Source: Epiperipatus broadwayi
Taxonomy: Eukaryota; Onychophora; Udeonychophora; Euonychophora; Peripatidae
Direction: 5' to 3'
Assembly: GCA_028023455.1 (NCBI GenBank)
Contig: JAQFVV010012447.1
Span: 872,001 to 936,000, forward strand
DNA length: 64,000 bases
Part shown: positions 46,831-59,299 of the stretch, piece after piece
Layout: every line of letters begins with the position of its first letter
Numbering within the stretch: the stretch's first letter is position 1
Made by a program: the position numbers and the translations under genes
Notes under the pieces: generated by a model
Databases searched by the model: none
Told to the model about the DNA's origin: nothing
Seen by the model: the letters and a program-made list of their open reading frames with translations, nothing else

Positions 46831-47172
46831 TCACATGGATTTTCATTTAAAATACTTATTGCCTCAGCCTAATTTTTGTTTGTTTTTATTTAATACAACT
46901 CCTGTGATAGACTTTTTTATAGTTTATTTTTTTAAAATATAAAATAAGACATATTCATTCCGTATTCTTTTTATTGTTAAATATGTATTTTTCATGTATT
47001 TATTTATTACCCTTCCTTCTGTAAATTCAGTAATAAATAAATACATTTTATTTCTTTGCTAAATAAATTATTTCCATTACTAAATATACTTTCACTTCAT
47101 TTAATTTACTTTTTTACATTTATTCAATAATAAATACATACATCTATTTCTTATTGATTATTTTTTCTTTTC

Positions 47173-47192
47173 ACGTGATGTGATGTGATGCA
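47173..47192 (-). repeat. LINE 3' pentamer tail
   Basis: Minus strand GCATCACATCACATCACGTGA is a 5-base tandem (CATCA). The same repeat ends the 39.5 kb copy at 40234-40252. Short tandem 3' tails instead of poly(A) are characteristic of CR1/L2-group and some other LINEs. Confidence 0.8.
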
Positions 47193-47399
47193 CTATGGCT
47201 TCTTCTTTATTACTGTCAGGAATCTCTCAACCATTATACCAGAGAAACCTGTTAGCCACATTAGCTTCTCTTTCCATTCCCCACCCTAAGTTTTTTTCAT
47301 ATTCTTCTCTAACCTGCTCCATCCCATTCCCACAACATTATGTTGGTCAATTCTATAGCTTTTATATCTAAGTCCCCCTTATCTTTTCCCAAATCCAGC

Positions 47400-48000
47400 A
47401 TAAAAAACAAAGAACCCACTTTCTGTATAATCACTTTGTTTATATTTACTCTCCTACAACTTCATTATTTGTATCATTTCTGCTTGTAGGTATTTACATT
47501 CAATTAACAGATGCTCAATATTTTCTATGCCTTCCTTACATAACCTGTTGATTAGATCACCCATATTTTTCCATTTATGTATATATTTCTTTGTTGCTAA
47601 CAATCCTGTTTGGGCCTTAAATAGTAAACTACTTTTCTTGCTATTATCATAAATTAACTCACACCCAATATTCTGTTTACTTCTATATATATATTTAAAA
47701 CTGTTTACTCTCCATACTAGTTTTCTAACTCTTTATTTTTTATTAATACATCTATTCTTTTATCCACTATAACATTCAACAATTCTCTTAACACAATCAC
47801 CCCATCTTTTGTATAAGTATATGAACATAAAGTTTGTATCCAAATCTTCTGCATACCATACTACCTATCTCTCCTATCTTGTTGCCTGTTCTTTACTCAT
47901 AATCCAATTAAATACTATTTTGACTATTCTCTTATTATCCATAAATTGCAATGTACTGAACATTTTCATTTTGCTTTTTTCATCTCTCATATAAAAACTT
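47400..48000 (-). pseudogene. LINE ORF2 C-terminal region (broken)
   Basis: Corresponds base for base, with drift, to the fragment at 39.56-40.14 kb. Minus strand around 47800-47860 reads GGTATGCAGAAGATTTGGAT then AAAAGATGGGGTGATTGTG. Around 47640-47540 the (L)CKEGIEN...LLIEC zinc-motif region can be followed in a shifted frame. The open frame 47809-47994 on the plus strand is its antisense shadow. Confidence 0.65.
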
Positions 48001-48107
48001 GATCATCCCATTTCTCCTTGAATTGCCTCCTTTGCCATCCACACATCTGTATCTAGTACATGTCTTCCTACTTCTATTTGTACCTTTTCTAAATGATCTA
48101 ACATACC

Positions 48108-48593
48108 TTAAGTAACAGATAATGCATCGTTACCATAAGTTAACTCTGCTACTGCCCCTCCCTTCCATACAATTCTAGCTACATCATATTTATTATATAA
48201 AAACACTGTTAATTTGTTTATCAATTCCTTTCTATTTTTTGCTTCACTTATCAATTTTTTCTCCCATTCATCCAAGAAATTTACCTGATTACTAAAGATG
48301 ATTCCCAAATAGTTATAGCTATTCACCATATTTAACTTTTTATTCCTCAATAAAAATTCTTTCTCTTCTCTTTCCCCATCATTTATAATCATTCCTTTTG
48401 ATTTTCCTTCACCCATCCTTGCACATATCTTCAGCATAACTTCCATATCATCCCAACTTTCTTTGCACAAAAAAATATCATCAGCAAATAAAAAATATCT
48501 AATAATGTTTATAGTATCTCTAACTCTCTTCCAAGTCTTTTTTATTGCTCTCATCACTTTTCTCAAATATAATAAAAACAAAATAGTTGACAT
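48108..48593 (-). pseudogene. LINE reverse transcriptase, palm with FADD box
   Basis: The 161-codon minus-strand frame starts just after the RT block GCPMSTILFLLYLRKVM (the QQGCPxS part lies one frame over, about 48600). It contains YFLFADDIFLCKESWDDM, the catalytic FADD box, at about residues 36-39, then GLxxN-like GKSKGMIIND, and NSYNYLGIIFS, the YLG block. It ends in KKLISEAKNRKELINKL and a YGNDALSVT tail. Upstream on the minus strand, near 48830-48780, CFIDIEKAYDRVNKKYIMGKF is the first catalytic Asp block, in another frame. The catalytic residues are kept but the frame is split, so no functional protein is made. Confidence 0.85.
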
Positions 48594-49163
48594 AGGACAT
48601 CCTTGCTGTAGTCACCCTCCATTTCTAAATTTAACTGATTCTACATTTCCTAATTATTACATATTGTAATTATTTTCAAACAATCTCTTAATAAGATCCA
48701 CTAAAGCTCCATTTATTCCCAAATTTACTAAACTTACCCATAATGTACTTTTTATTTACTCTATCATATGCCTTCTCTATATCTATAAAACATATAAAAC
48801 TGTCTACATGTATTTGTAACTCATATCTGTACATTATGTGACTACAAATAAACTATCTCCTATATGCCTATCTGATCAAAAATGGCCTTGCATTCTTCCA
48901 TTATATTATCACCTTCCATTCACTTTGCAACCCTTCCAGCCACCATATCTGCAAAAACTTTATAAAACACTGACATTAGCATTATTTATCTATAATTCTT
49001 TAACTTTCTATGATCCTTACCCCTTCCTTTAAGTGGTAGCCTTACTTTTGTATTATTCCAGATACCTGGAAATTCTCTCTTCTGTGCCATCATATTAAAA
49101 AATGGTAATAGATTTAATTTTTTCTTATTTCCTAAATTCATCACCATCTCTGCTTCCATCCAT

Positions 49164-49502
49164 CTAAACTCTTATCTTTCCACTTTTCAATTTTTTTGCT
49201 ACTTCATTCAATTTATTTTTTGTAAACCTAATATTCCTCTTACTGTACACTTTCATATTTGTTATAACTTTGTCCTTCTCATCTAACATCTTTTCTATAT
49301 CTATTACATGCTTATTTAAAATTGTCTTTAATTCATCTCCAAAGCTACAATATATTCCTTCATCATCTAATAATACTATTTCTTCTTCCCCTATATTCTT
49401 TCTTTTAATATATTTCCAAAATTTGTTACTCCCATTTCTTTCACTGTTATTAATATCCTCTAACAATTTCATTATCTCTATTAAATTATCTTTTTTAGCC
49501 AA
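49164..49502 (-). pseudogene. LINE ORF2 linker between endonuclease and RT
   Basis: 112 codons: NNSERNGSNKFWKYIKRKN followed by LDDEGIYCSFGDELKTILNKHV and KNKLNEVAKKLKSGKIRV. The pattern (F)W-K-I-K....L.D..G......E....L..hF...VxxAixKLKxGKAxG is the usual link between endonuclease and RT in LINE proteins, and its place between those two domains supports this. The end runs into the RT start in a different frame. Confidence 0.7.
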
Positions 49503-49928
49503 CTTCTTTTTTTAAAGTACTTTCTCCATTTAATATTAACATCTTTTTCAGTTTTTTGTTTTTAATAGCACATTTATATTTTCTGCATGCTTTCTCCTCA
49601 CTTTTACACTTTTACTAACTCTCACTTTTATATTATTTGTACTCTTCTGAATATTCTCATTTAAACCCCTATTTGCCACTTTTCTATTTCACCACACCAG
49701 TCTTTATGTTTATCCAACAAACTCTTCCATGATTTCCTTTACTTTTATTTTATATTCTTCTAACTTACTTTTATCACTCATTCTCCATTCACATCTTTCA
49801 CTGTCATTTCTACTTTTATTATTGTTTTCCATCACATTACTAACCATTTTTATTATAAAGCAATTATAATCACTATTTCATACTCTCTCTTCATTATGAA
49901 ATGCTTTAATTTTCCATACTTTATTCAT

Positions 49929-50126
49929 TCACTCTTTCTTTGCTAATACATACCCTATTGTATGAAATATATTACTTCTAGACCATGTGCATTGTCTTTC
50001 ATAAATATTTGAAAAATTTCCAATGCTCAAATTCACTCTCTGATAAAAATTCTTTACCAGCTGTCCATTTTTGTTATCTATGACATTAATTTCTTCAATA
50101 TGCCTATTTATATTTCCTATAACCAT
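49929..50126 (-). pseudogene. LINE endonuclease, C-terminal half (mutated)
   Basis: MVIGNINRHIEEINVIDNKNGQLVKNF corresponds to the GDxNxHIxE...D.NG..L..F block, with the catalytic Asp of GDxN changed to Asn. CTWSRSN and IGYVLAKKE follow, matching TWxR...IDYVLxxK with the Asp lost. Two catalytic-site substitutions show decay. Confidence 0.7.
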
Positions 50127-50323
50127 TATTTTCTTCCCCTTTGTTTGAAATTCTGTAAATCCTTAACTAGGTATCCATATATAGTACTATTCCATTATAG
50201 TTTGATTATCTCCAGTGGCTATATATACTATAGCCACCATTCATTCTTGTCTTCCCAACCTTATCTCAAATCACAGATGTTCTTGACACTTAACAGTATT
50301 TAAATATTTTTTTGACATAACTC

Positions 50324-50692
50324 CTATACCACACCCCTTTTTTCTTTTTCTTTTCTATTTATACCCTGCCATAGCAAGTCTTTCAGTGTAGGTTCTTCTT
50401 GTTCACTTAGATAAGTTTCCATTACTTCTAATACCTCAATCTTTTTATTTTTAATTGTTTTGTTTAATTCCAGCCATTTGTCTTGTCTCCTACCACCCTT
50501 CATATTCAAATATCCAATTTTAACAATTTTTTCTTTTCTCAGTACCCTTTTATAAATTCTTTTAACTCTTTCTTCTCTATTACATTTGTAAATAACTTGC
50601 TTACCATTAATTTTAGAGACATCTACATTTATATCTAAATAAATTACCCTTTGTTTATTTCTTACATCCTGCCCATTCTGATAATATTGCAA
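50324..50692 (-). pseudogene. LINE endonuclease, N-terminal half
   Basis: The first ~50 residues are a Lys/Arg-rich leader. KIGYLNMKGGRRQDKWLEL follows, the N-terminal (L)NxxG...K strand of the apurinic endonuclease fold, then KKIEVLEVMETYLSEQE, where the catalytic Glu sits in METYL, and LLWQGINRKEKEKRGVV, the GxxRxxxxGGV loop. The frame breaks soon after. It belongs with the C-terminal half at 49.93-50.13 kb. Confidence 0.75.
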
Positions 50693-50779
50693 TTTAAAAT
50701 CCTACTCCTCTTTATAAGTTTTCCAAACTATAGTATTTTTTATAAATCAAAGTTTTTAGTACTTCACTTCCATCTTTTG

Positions 50780-51469
50780 CTAAGTACAATTCATCTTTAC
50801 TATACAACTTCCTCTTACTAATAAAAAATCCCACACATCCACAAACATAACATTATTTCTCTCACATAATTTTTTCAATTTCTCATTTATATAACATGCA
50901 CTATCTAACATATACCTATTATCAAATCTTGGTAATAATCCAAATATTCCTACTCTTTCTTTAATCTTACTCAAATTATTAATCAATTCTATGTACACAT
51001 TCATTACTCTCTCCAATGGCTCTGACAAATTATTTGTCCTGACCATAACATAAACATCTCTACTCCCTTGTTTCTTTACCTTATTTGAAACATCCCTAAT
51101 TCTAGCTCCAGACAAACATATTCTTACATATCTGCTTTTGTTTTTTCTTGCAATTACATCTCTACATCCTCTAATTAGTGAGTCTCCTATCAATACTATC
51201 CCATCCCTAATTCTAGCTCCAGGCAAACATATTCTTACAAACTTGCTTCTGTTTTCCCTTGTAATTATATCACATTCTCTAATTGGTGAGTCTCCTATCA
51301 ATACTGTTTTACAGTTTACTTGCCCTACTTCATCCATGATATTTTCTCCCACCTTCTGGATTTCCTTATCTAGTTGATCCTGATCATTTCTATTCATTAA
51401 TTCCTTAATCTGCTCATACTTCACTTGTAATGGTTTTAATTTTGCTTCTATATCTATTATAACTGCCAT
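50780..51469 (-). CDS. LINE ORF1 protein with esterase-like (SGNH) domain, internally duplicated
   Basis: An intact 229-codon frame, ATG at 51469 to stop at 50780, in ORF1 position. Residues 1-45 are a coiled-coil-like Lys/Glu/Gln helix (trimerisation region in such proteins). It then has GDS at 59-61 and again GDS at 95-97, RTNN at 144-147 and LLPRF near 185: the block I GDS, block III GxN-like and block IV positions of SGNH hydrolases as found in CR1/L2 ORF1 proteins. Residues 56-90 and 92-127 are a tandem duplication (period 36 codons, 108 bases), so the active-site Ser strand is present twice. The expected Gly of GTNN is Arg. This is probably a nucleic-acid-binding chaperone derived from an esterase. 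The frame is open, but the element's ORF2 is dead. Confidence 0.75.
   Translation of the reverse strand: MAVIIDIEAKLKPLQVKYEQIKELMNRNDQDQLDKEIQKVGENIMDEVGQVNCKTVLIGDSPIRECDIITRENRSKFVRICLPGARIRDGIVLIGDSLIRGCRDVIARKNKSRYVRICLSGARIRDVSNKVKKQGSRDVYVMVRTNNLSEPLERVMNVYIELINNLSKIKERVGIFGLLPRFDNRYMLDSACYINEKLKKLCERNNVMFVDVWDFLLVRGSCIVKMNCT
51092..51307 (-). repeat. 108-bp in-frame tandem duplication in ORF1
   Basis: Two adjacent copies, about 51092-51199 and 51200-51307, both contain CATCCCTAATTCTAGCTCCA-type and GTGAGTCTCCTATCAATACT-type strings (plus-strand reading) exactly 108 bases apart, with about 15% differences. The reading frame is preserved through both. Confidence 0.88.
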
Positions 51470-51480
51470 CTAGTGTCCAT

Positions 51481-52453
51481 TGGTGACTCAATGCTTATAG
51501 ACATTTAAGTTGCAGAATGAGTGAAATATAAGTAGAATAAAAGAAATGAAATTGTTGTTATATAAAAATTAAAAAACAACAACATACACATTAGTACCAA
51601 AATGCTGAGATTCATTTTCCATATACCTAGAATGTACCTGTAAAATGATCTTGTGAAGTATATGCTAAGTATCTGACAAAGTATAGAGCCAGGCCCATTG
51701 CCTGTCAAGTGAAATCTAGTAATTTAAAAGATCAGAATTGATGGAAGAATTACTATTAGGTTGGAATGTACCCCTATCTGCAGATTGGGTAAAGAGTATA
51801 TAATCAGGATTTAGAAATTCCTTAGATAAGATATCAAACCATTCTCTAGTTACACCTGCCCTATTCCCTCTCCCTTTTGAAATTTAATAGATAATGATTT
51901 TTTAGTTTTTCTGAATTAGAATGAAACACTTCTTTACAACTGCTATCAAATACTAAAAAATGAGATTGCAATCAAAACAAAAAGATTATACATTATCATT
52001 AGAAAGATTATTTTCAGTTTACAAAATCAATAAAATCTTCATTATTATTTATTTTAAAAATCTAAAAAAATATTTATTGCTGTTATATTTAACAAAATAC
52101 ATTTTAAAAGTTTAAAATTTTAGAATATTTATTGCAATATTTTTATATGTAAGTATAAATCTATTATTATTTTTTAATCATTAGTATAAGTAGGTTATTT
52201 ACATAGAAGCTAAGATTCTAAATACAGCTTCAGGTCATATTCACGTTAGATGCTAATATAACATTATATTTTTGGAAAAAAAGTATTTCAAGTCACAATA
52301 AGTTATTAATAATTTAAATTTCTTGATATCTAATAAATATAGTGAAATATGAAAGCTATTAAGAAGAAACATGAATCGCATAACTTCAAAATCGCATTAA
52401 AATAATCCACATAAAACAAGATCCAGGTGTATACAATATATATATATGTAAAT
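51481..52453. other. AT-rich, no gene seen
   Basis: Region 5' of the LINE. It may include the LINE 5' UTR up to an undetermined point. The open frame 51505-51708 (-) is unsupported. Confidence 0.45.
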
Positions 52454-52671
52454 CTTTAATGGGTGGAGTTATCCATTTGTAAGTACTTAATTAGCAAACA
52501 CTTAACCTAGAACAAACTGTCCTAGGCTCAGAGCTTATGTAATACTGATAGTCTTATTGCATTTAAAATATTGTCAGTGTTACATAAGCTTTTGGGCTAG
52601 AGCAGTTTGTTCTATGTTAAGAGCTTGCTCATTAAGTAATTATATATGGGTAATTCCACCGATTAAAAACT
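52454..52671. repeat. Foldback / MITE with ~95-bp inverted arms
   Basis: The left arm 52454-52552 (TTTAATGGGTGGAGTTA, CCTAGAACAAACTGTCCTAG, AGCTTATGTAATACTGA) is inverted at 52571-52671 (TCAGTGTTACATAAGCT, CTAGAGCAGTTTGTTCTA, TAATTCCACCGATTAAA) with about 15% mismatch and an 18-base spacer. TA-rich flanks. Confidence 0.8.
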
Positions 52672-53795
52672 TCCATCTAAAACATCCATTAAAAATATCA
52701 TATATATATATATGCGTGTGTGTGTGGGTATGTATGTGAGTAGAACTATTTATATTGAAATATGTAATTTAATTAAATTTATTATCATTAAGCCTTTGAT
52801 GTCATAGCTAATTAAGTTATAACTATAACTATATATATATTAAGTTACATCTATATATATGTAGATAAATATTTAAATCTGTAATAACAGTTAGTTAAAT
52901 TATCCTGTTATACAATGGATTTCCTATATATAAAATATGAAAACAGTATATAAAATCAATTTTAATTATTCTAAAAAACGAATGGAAGATAATAGTTTTA
53001 ACAAAAAAACCTGCTGAATGAATGAACTGGTTTGGCTACTTTAAAAAATATCTAAGAGACAAGTCAGAAGAGGGACTAAGATTCAGCTCATCAGAAGAAA
53101 GTTGTCATTCTAGAGACATCTAAGTAGTCTCTGGGATAAAATTGGATCTGTAATCTAAACTGGCTGTTTCAATCTTAATTATTTTCAATGGAAATCTTAG
53201 GACAAATTTTTTGTATATATGTAAATAGAAGAATCATACAATTAAGTAATTGCAATATTATCATAGTGTATTTAACTAGTTGGAAAAAGCTATTACATAG
53301 TTTTTTCATTAATTTTTAAGTAATTTGTTTATGTTAAACACATAGTAATTGAATGTCCTTATTCAGAAGTTTATAAGAAGTTCAAACATCAAAACTGTCA
53401 GAATTGGAATCAATCTGACAATGTATACTTCAGAGTTTGACACATTTAAATTTTTTGTGAACTTCCAAGCAATAAAATTATTCCATCTTTTTGTTAAACC
53501 TCTACATGTTCTATTATAATGTTTTGTAATAAGTAAGCTGTCTAAAAATCCATATGTTAAATAAAGAAATAATTTATATTCAGCTTTGTTTATTTATTAG
53601 ACTCAAAACAAGTGTAATCTTATCTGCAAATATACTTTCTACATTTCTTTGTATTATAATTTATAATTGTTTAACTATCTCTTATATTCTCTTGATAATG
53701 CTTAAGAGTGACATCACACTTTATTTTCAAACTATATCTAATGGATCTGATAAGTATCTTAAGTCAAACAAGTCTTTCATGTTTGTGATACATTG
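52672..53795. other. AT-rich, no gene seen
   Basis: No supportable gene. The open frame 53554-53841 (+) runs into the hAT element's left end and is spurious. Confidence 0.5.
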
Positions 53796-53803
53796 CTCTA
53801 AAG

Positions 53804-54343
53804 CAATGGTCTTCAAGCTTTTCACACCTGCGGACCAGTAAAAATAATGATAAGGCTTTGTGGACCTGCAAAAATAAGGATAAGGTTTTGCGGACCAGCA
53901 GAAGTCTATACATAAATTTTCTTAAAGATGTAAACTGCTTAGTCTTAGATGAGCATAATTGTTATAACTGATCAAAACAATAATGTTAAATACACATGAT
54001 GAAGTTTTATATATATATAGAGTTTGTATAATAAAAAACTTTTTTTTTTAATTTTGAATTTTTTTAGAAAAGTAATAAAAAATTTAATACTACCCCCCCC
54101 CCCATAAGCATCTGTGATAACTAGAAAAACAAATTAATTTATGTATGATTGATTAGATTTTGTTTTCATTCCGTTTCTTCCTTTTTAATTGAGTAAAAAT
54201 GAGATGAAAAATTAAACAAAAATTGTTTACATTAATTAAAAGTTTAAACTTTTATTATTTTGTTATCTGCCAGTTTTGCACTGACTGGCAGAATACTTCT
54301 GTGGCCCAGCTTTGGTCCACAGACCAAAGGTTGAAGACCACTG
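53804..54343. mobile_element. Non-autonomous hAT element with 8-bp target duplication
   Basis: Termini CAATGGTCTTCAAGCTTTTC and (reverse complement of the right end) CAGTGGTCTTCAACCTTTGG form hAT-type inverted repeats of the CAGNGGTYYTCAA class. The element is bracketed by identical 8-bp duplications CTCTAAAG at 53796-53803 and 54344-54351, the diagnostic target-site length of hAT transposition. The subterminal GCGGACCAG motif is repeated near 53834, 53859 (variant) and 53890. The 540-base length and absence of a frame mean it needs a hAT transposase in trans. Confidence 0.92.
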
Positions 54344-54351
54344 CTCTAAAG

Positions 54352-57300
54352 CATCAAATGTATGTCTATTGTAGATTTGAGGAAGACTGCTGGCCATTCA
54401 AAATTTTGGAAAGGGAAAATATCCACAAAGAGCATTGAAAACACAAAGTGTGCCCTCATTTCTCTGAACATTTTATTATCATAGCAGAGTAAAGAAGAGA
54501 TAAGTGCATTCAAGCTGCTACTTTCAGGGTGTAAATTTCTATTTAACTTCCATGGGATTAAACTTTCAATTATTATTACTATGTTGTGTCTAATGGTTAA
54601 ACAAAATGGCAATATTGAATTAATATTATTAATATAAGACTTTTGATTAACATAATATTAAATATGATCTTTTTAACATTAAAGTGATTTTGCAAGAGAT
54701 GGGTCAAAAGTAAGTCCCTATTGTATTTTAAAGTATCAATGAAATCATTTTTCTAGAAAATTTCTATCAAAAACTGATATATTGCAGAAAGAATATAAAT
54801 TAATGAATTTTTTTTATTGTTCCATAATAAGTTCTTTCTTTTTTAAATTGATTTCAAGTTATATATAAACATTTATTTATTTATTTATTTATTCATTTCA
54901 AGTTCTGCAACATCTTTAGCAAAAAATGATAAAGAATTCACTAAAAATGAATGAGAAGATTAAATAACTCAGACACCTGCACCATAGTTTTTCAACCAGT
55001 GCCTGTAAACAGCTGCTCAATGTGGTTTGGAAAATTATGCTTGATTATCCATATAATAAAACTGTCAGATAAGAAATCAGTTATTAATGTCCTCAGTTTG
55101 GTCACCTGTCATTGAAAAAAGGAATGAACACAACTCCAGGTCAGCATTTCTTTTGGATGATACAGTGTCTAACTCCATTCTGATAAATCACACTCCAGTC
55201 TGAGTTTGATGTAGCATGTTTGAATTGGTTTCAAGTCTTCCATTATCTCTTACTGAGCTTTGATGATAGAGTCAGTTGAGATAGAGAAATCAAACAAATT
55301 TTCTATATATTGTGTTGTATTTAGACAATACATGGAATTTCATTTTGATAAAAATGTGATTTATATTACATTTTTAATTCTCTTAATCGGACATATATAG
55401 TTGGCAAGCATGGGAAAGGAAGCCTATTTGACTTTAAGCAATTTTTTCCAAAAAAATTTTCAACTTTGCAAAAGAGTTTAAATTTGGCTTCACATTATTT
55501 TAGATATATGTAGTTCATTACATCTGATTGTTTTTTTAAATCAGCTTTTATTTCATTTGATACAAAAGACTTTTCATTTTGCTATAAATTCTTATTTATT
55601 TTTAACCATTTAACTTATTTTAGTAGAATTTTAGGCACTTGATAGCCTGATTCTGTTTTTGGCTGCTTGAAGAATATATATCCTTCATTACATTTGGGAT
55701 AATTTATTTTACTCTATGATGTATTTCAAATGTTCTTTCTTGTTGTTAATTCACAAGATGCATTATAATTTTGACTGTTGATTGATTCTTCTAATTTTAT
55801 AGTTTTTATGATTTTGCTTCATATTTTTTATTTATTACCAGATTTATCCTGCATTAATGAAGTGATATATTCATTAATAAATAATAAAAGTATACACTTT
55901 GCATGTTATTAATTATTTTTCCTAATGTGAGTTAGTATATATTATCTATCAAAATGATGAGATAGATAATTTTATTTAAAAATTGCATTCATTTGTGAAT
56001 AAAAATCAAGTTTATATATACAATAATTTTTTTTTCATAATAATTCTTAAATATTAAACATATAATAGTAAATAACCATAAACTAATAATCACCTTAGAT
56101 TCATTACTTATAGATTGTTTCTTTACCTTTATCTACTTGATGATATGGACATTGTTTTTCTTTTTGAATAAAAGCAAATGAGAATTATACATGTGCATGG
56201 TACACACAAATTTGCATAATAGCATTATAAATATCTAATTATTTATAATAATCTTAAGTCTTAATAAGCCTTAGTTTGACAAGATTTTTAAAAAATTATA
56301 TATATATGTTTTTAAATGTATTATTGTTTTCTTTTTTCGAACATTGATATTTTATGAAATATAAAACGATAAAGAATAAAACTCAAAAATGTGCATATGT
56401 AATTAGTTCCTGTATCCAAGGAGACAAGTGTACCTTAGCAACAAAGTTTTAGAAAAGATGTGATAATGAACAGTTAGTTGTCGTTATAAACTTGAGAGCA
56501 ATTTTATTTTAAAAACTTTCATTTTCTAAAATGTGAAATCCAAATATATGTTTGTAATATTAAAATTTTTTTAACATGCACTGGTGAATTTTGAAAACTT
56601 CCCCAAGGAATACTATTCTTTATTCTCGTGGATTATTTTTTTAATTTTAAAAAATCTGTCTGTAAGTCATTTATAAAGTAGATACTTTTATATTAAAAGT
56701 ATTAAGTGCGCAAATAAATGTAAACTTCATAATCATCAATTTAAGAAAAGAGGAAATAATTGTATTGATCATCTAAATAATTATATATTTATGTATTCTT
56801 TTCAAGTAAATAATTATATATTCATGTCAGGAGAAAATAAACCGAGCCTTTATGCCAGAAATAAGATGACTAAAATTGTTACCAAAGGAAATTACAAAAT
56901 AATCAAATTGAAATTAATTATTATACTAAAAGATTACAAAATAATCATTTTAAAATATTACATTAATATTTTACCGATTGTGAAAATTTACTCTTTAATT
57001 AATGAACATTGCATACTAGTAAGATTAAATGAATAAAATAGTTTAATATCTCTTTATATTATAGTTTTTATTATTACTTTGTTTGCAATATAATAAATAA
57101 TTATTGTAATGCAAAATGGCGTATATATATAAAATAAACTTTATTAATTACAAATTATGTTCAAGTACTAACATATAGAGGGCTTGTAAAATATAGTTAT
57201 TATGATTAGTGTCTAAAGGCAGATACAATGACTGGGTTTTAAAGTATAATTTATATCATTTTAAAATAATGAGCAATTAGAAAAATACTGTGTCGCCAAA

Positions 57301-57463
57301 TTTTTCTCATTGTATTTCTGAAAATATATTTTAGAGCATATAAATATACATTATACCACTCTTTACTATTTTTTTTAGAACATTATATGTTTGTAATAAA
57401 AAATACAGAAAGCAAGCAAGCCACATCATTCTAATAATTTTAATAGTGTGAATATTATATGGA
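54352..57463. other. AT-rich, no gene seen
   Basis: Over 3 kb with no recognised element. A (TTTA)n microsatellite lies near 54872-54895. Open frames 54346-54612 (-) and 56791-57036 (+) have no family features. Confidence 0.5.
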
Positions 57464-57682
57464 TTAAAATATTTTAATATTGTTCTCAAGCAATTTTTTT
57501 AGATTAATTATTTGCTTGTGGAGTACTAAGTGTCTCAAACTTGATAAATATGGCCATGTTTCAAAAATGTGTATCATATTTTTTGGAAGACTATTACATA
57601 AGATACATGTGGGATCCAGATTGAATTTAAAGATATTAAGAAGGAAAGTTTTTATAGTGATTGTGTTAAATAAGTTAAACAA
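57464..57682 (-). pseudogene. LINE C-terminal zinc-binding motif
   Basis: 72 codons with FKFNLDPTCILCNSLPKNMIHIFETWPYLSSLRHLV, matching CxlCgs..ETi.HlFweCp.....W of L1/Tx1-type proteins. Both Cys of CxxC and the His are kept. The last Cys has become Trp (ETWP), so metal binding is probably lost. Confidence 0.65.
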
Positions 57683-58504
57683 AAATTGTTGCCATGATTG
57701 AGGAACACATATTTTGGTATTTGATTAAAGTTTTGGAAATTGGGAGTCTTGATCATGGATGTCTGTTAGGATATATAATTTTTTTCAGATCTTTAAATGA
57801 AACACTAATTAAAGATTTGATGTTATAATTGTCCAACAGATCTGCACACTCAATAGCATGATCAGTATAAAATAATGATTTGCATATGGATATTGAACAA
57901 GCAATATTATATGTGGGTAAGTGGTTTTGAGGGTTGGATTAACTGCGGTTGCAATGCACATCTTAGCTCTGATATAGGGGCATGATTGAGGACATATTAG
58001 ATCAAGACCACATTTGCAAATATAGGATAAAAATCACTTGTAATTGATAAAATATTTAAAGTTGATCTCTCAGATGTATAACTTTATTCCGGTTTGACAT
58101 TTTTAACAGTACTCTTTAAAGGTTGCATTCATGGATTCTAGTAAGCAAATATACCATTCAAAATAGTGTTAAAATACAAATGTTTACTATAGGGTAAGGA
58201 AAATTTGGGTAAAAAGCTTTTATTTTTGTATTTAACTTGCTTATGACCAGATAATTTATATGGTGGCTTGTATTTTGGGTAAATTAATTGAAATTTCAAA
58301 AAAAAAGATGAGTGTGTATCAATCTTTTTTTATTGTTAATCCTGTTAGTATTTCAAAGTCCTTCAGAATATGAAGAATAAGAGAAATGTTTTGCAGGTAC
58401 CTGAAGCCTATTGGGACATCATTAACAAAAAATATTACTTAAACAATAATATGAAAAAGAAAAAAAAGAGACCTTCTATGCACTACTCAATCTCTTTGAT
58501 AATG

Positions 58505-59000
<496 letters not shown>

Positions 59001-59299
59001 TACTCTTAAGACACATGCCATTTTCTAATGGATATAATGCTTTTGAGTTTTCTCAAATGCAAAAAATTACATTAGTGGATAGGTTAAGTATGTAATATTT
59101 ATATGAACAAAGTTAATTATAATACTTATGTATAGTATAGTTTAAGTGCCTATAAATATTAGTTGGAATAAGATCAGTTGCTTGTGAGGTGTTAAATGTA
59201 AGTGCATAATTTTATCAAGAATTTGTTACTTTGAGATGCAATAATTTTGAGGAAGATGCATATTACAGTTAGTAAAAAATAGACAATAATCAACTGTTT

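Larger units (their letters stand above)
47170..51480 (-). mobile_element. Near full-length CR1/L2-like LINE (dead)
   Basis: Read on the minus strand: ORF1 with a GDS esterase-like domain (51469-50780), endonuclease (about 50692-49929), linker (49502-49164), reverse transcriptase (about 48850-48108), C-terminal region (about 48000-47400), 3' UTR, and a pentamer tail (CATCA)n at 47192-47173. An SGNH/GDSL esterase-like ORF1 is typical of the CR1/L2 group. Clade assignment beyond that is not possible by eye. Frames are broken in several places. The 39.5-40.25 kb fragment is the same family. Confidence 0.85.

Noticed and set aside
48463-49515. Plus-strand open frames rich in Ser, Phe and Leu over 48.4-51.4 kb
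   Set aside because: They are antisense shadows of the minus-strand LINE, whose motifs (FADD, METYL, GDS) are clear.
53083-53096. Minus-strand CTGATGAG as a hammerhead
   Set aside because: A weak 4-bp stem CTGA/TTAG follows, but it is not succeeded by GAAA and no stem I partner is found.
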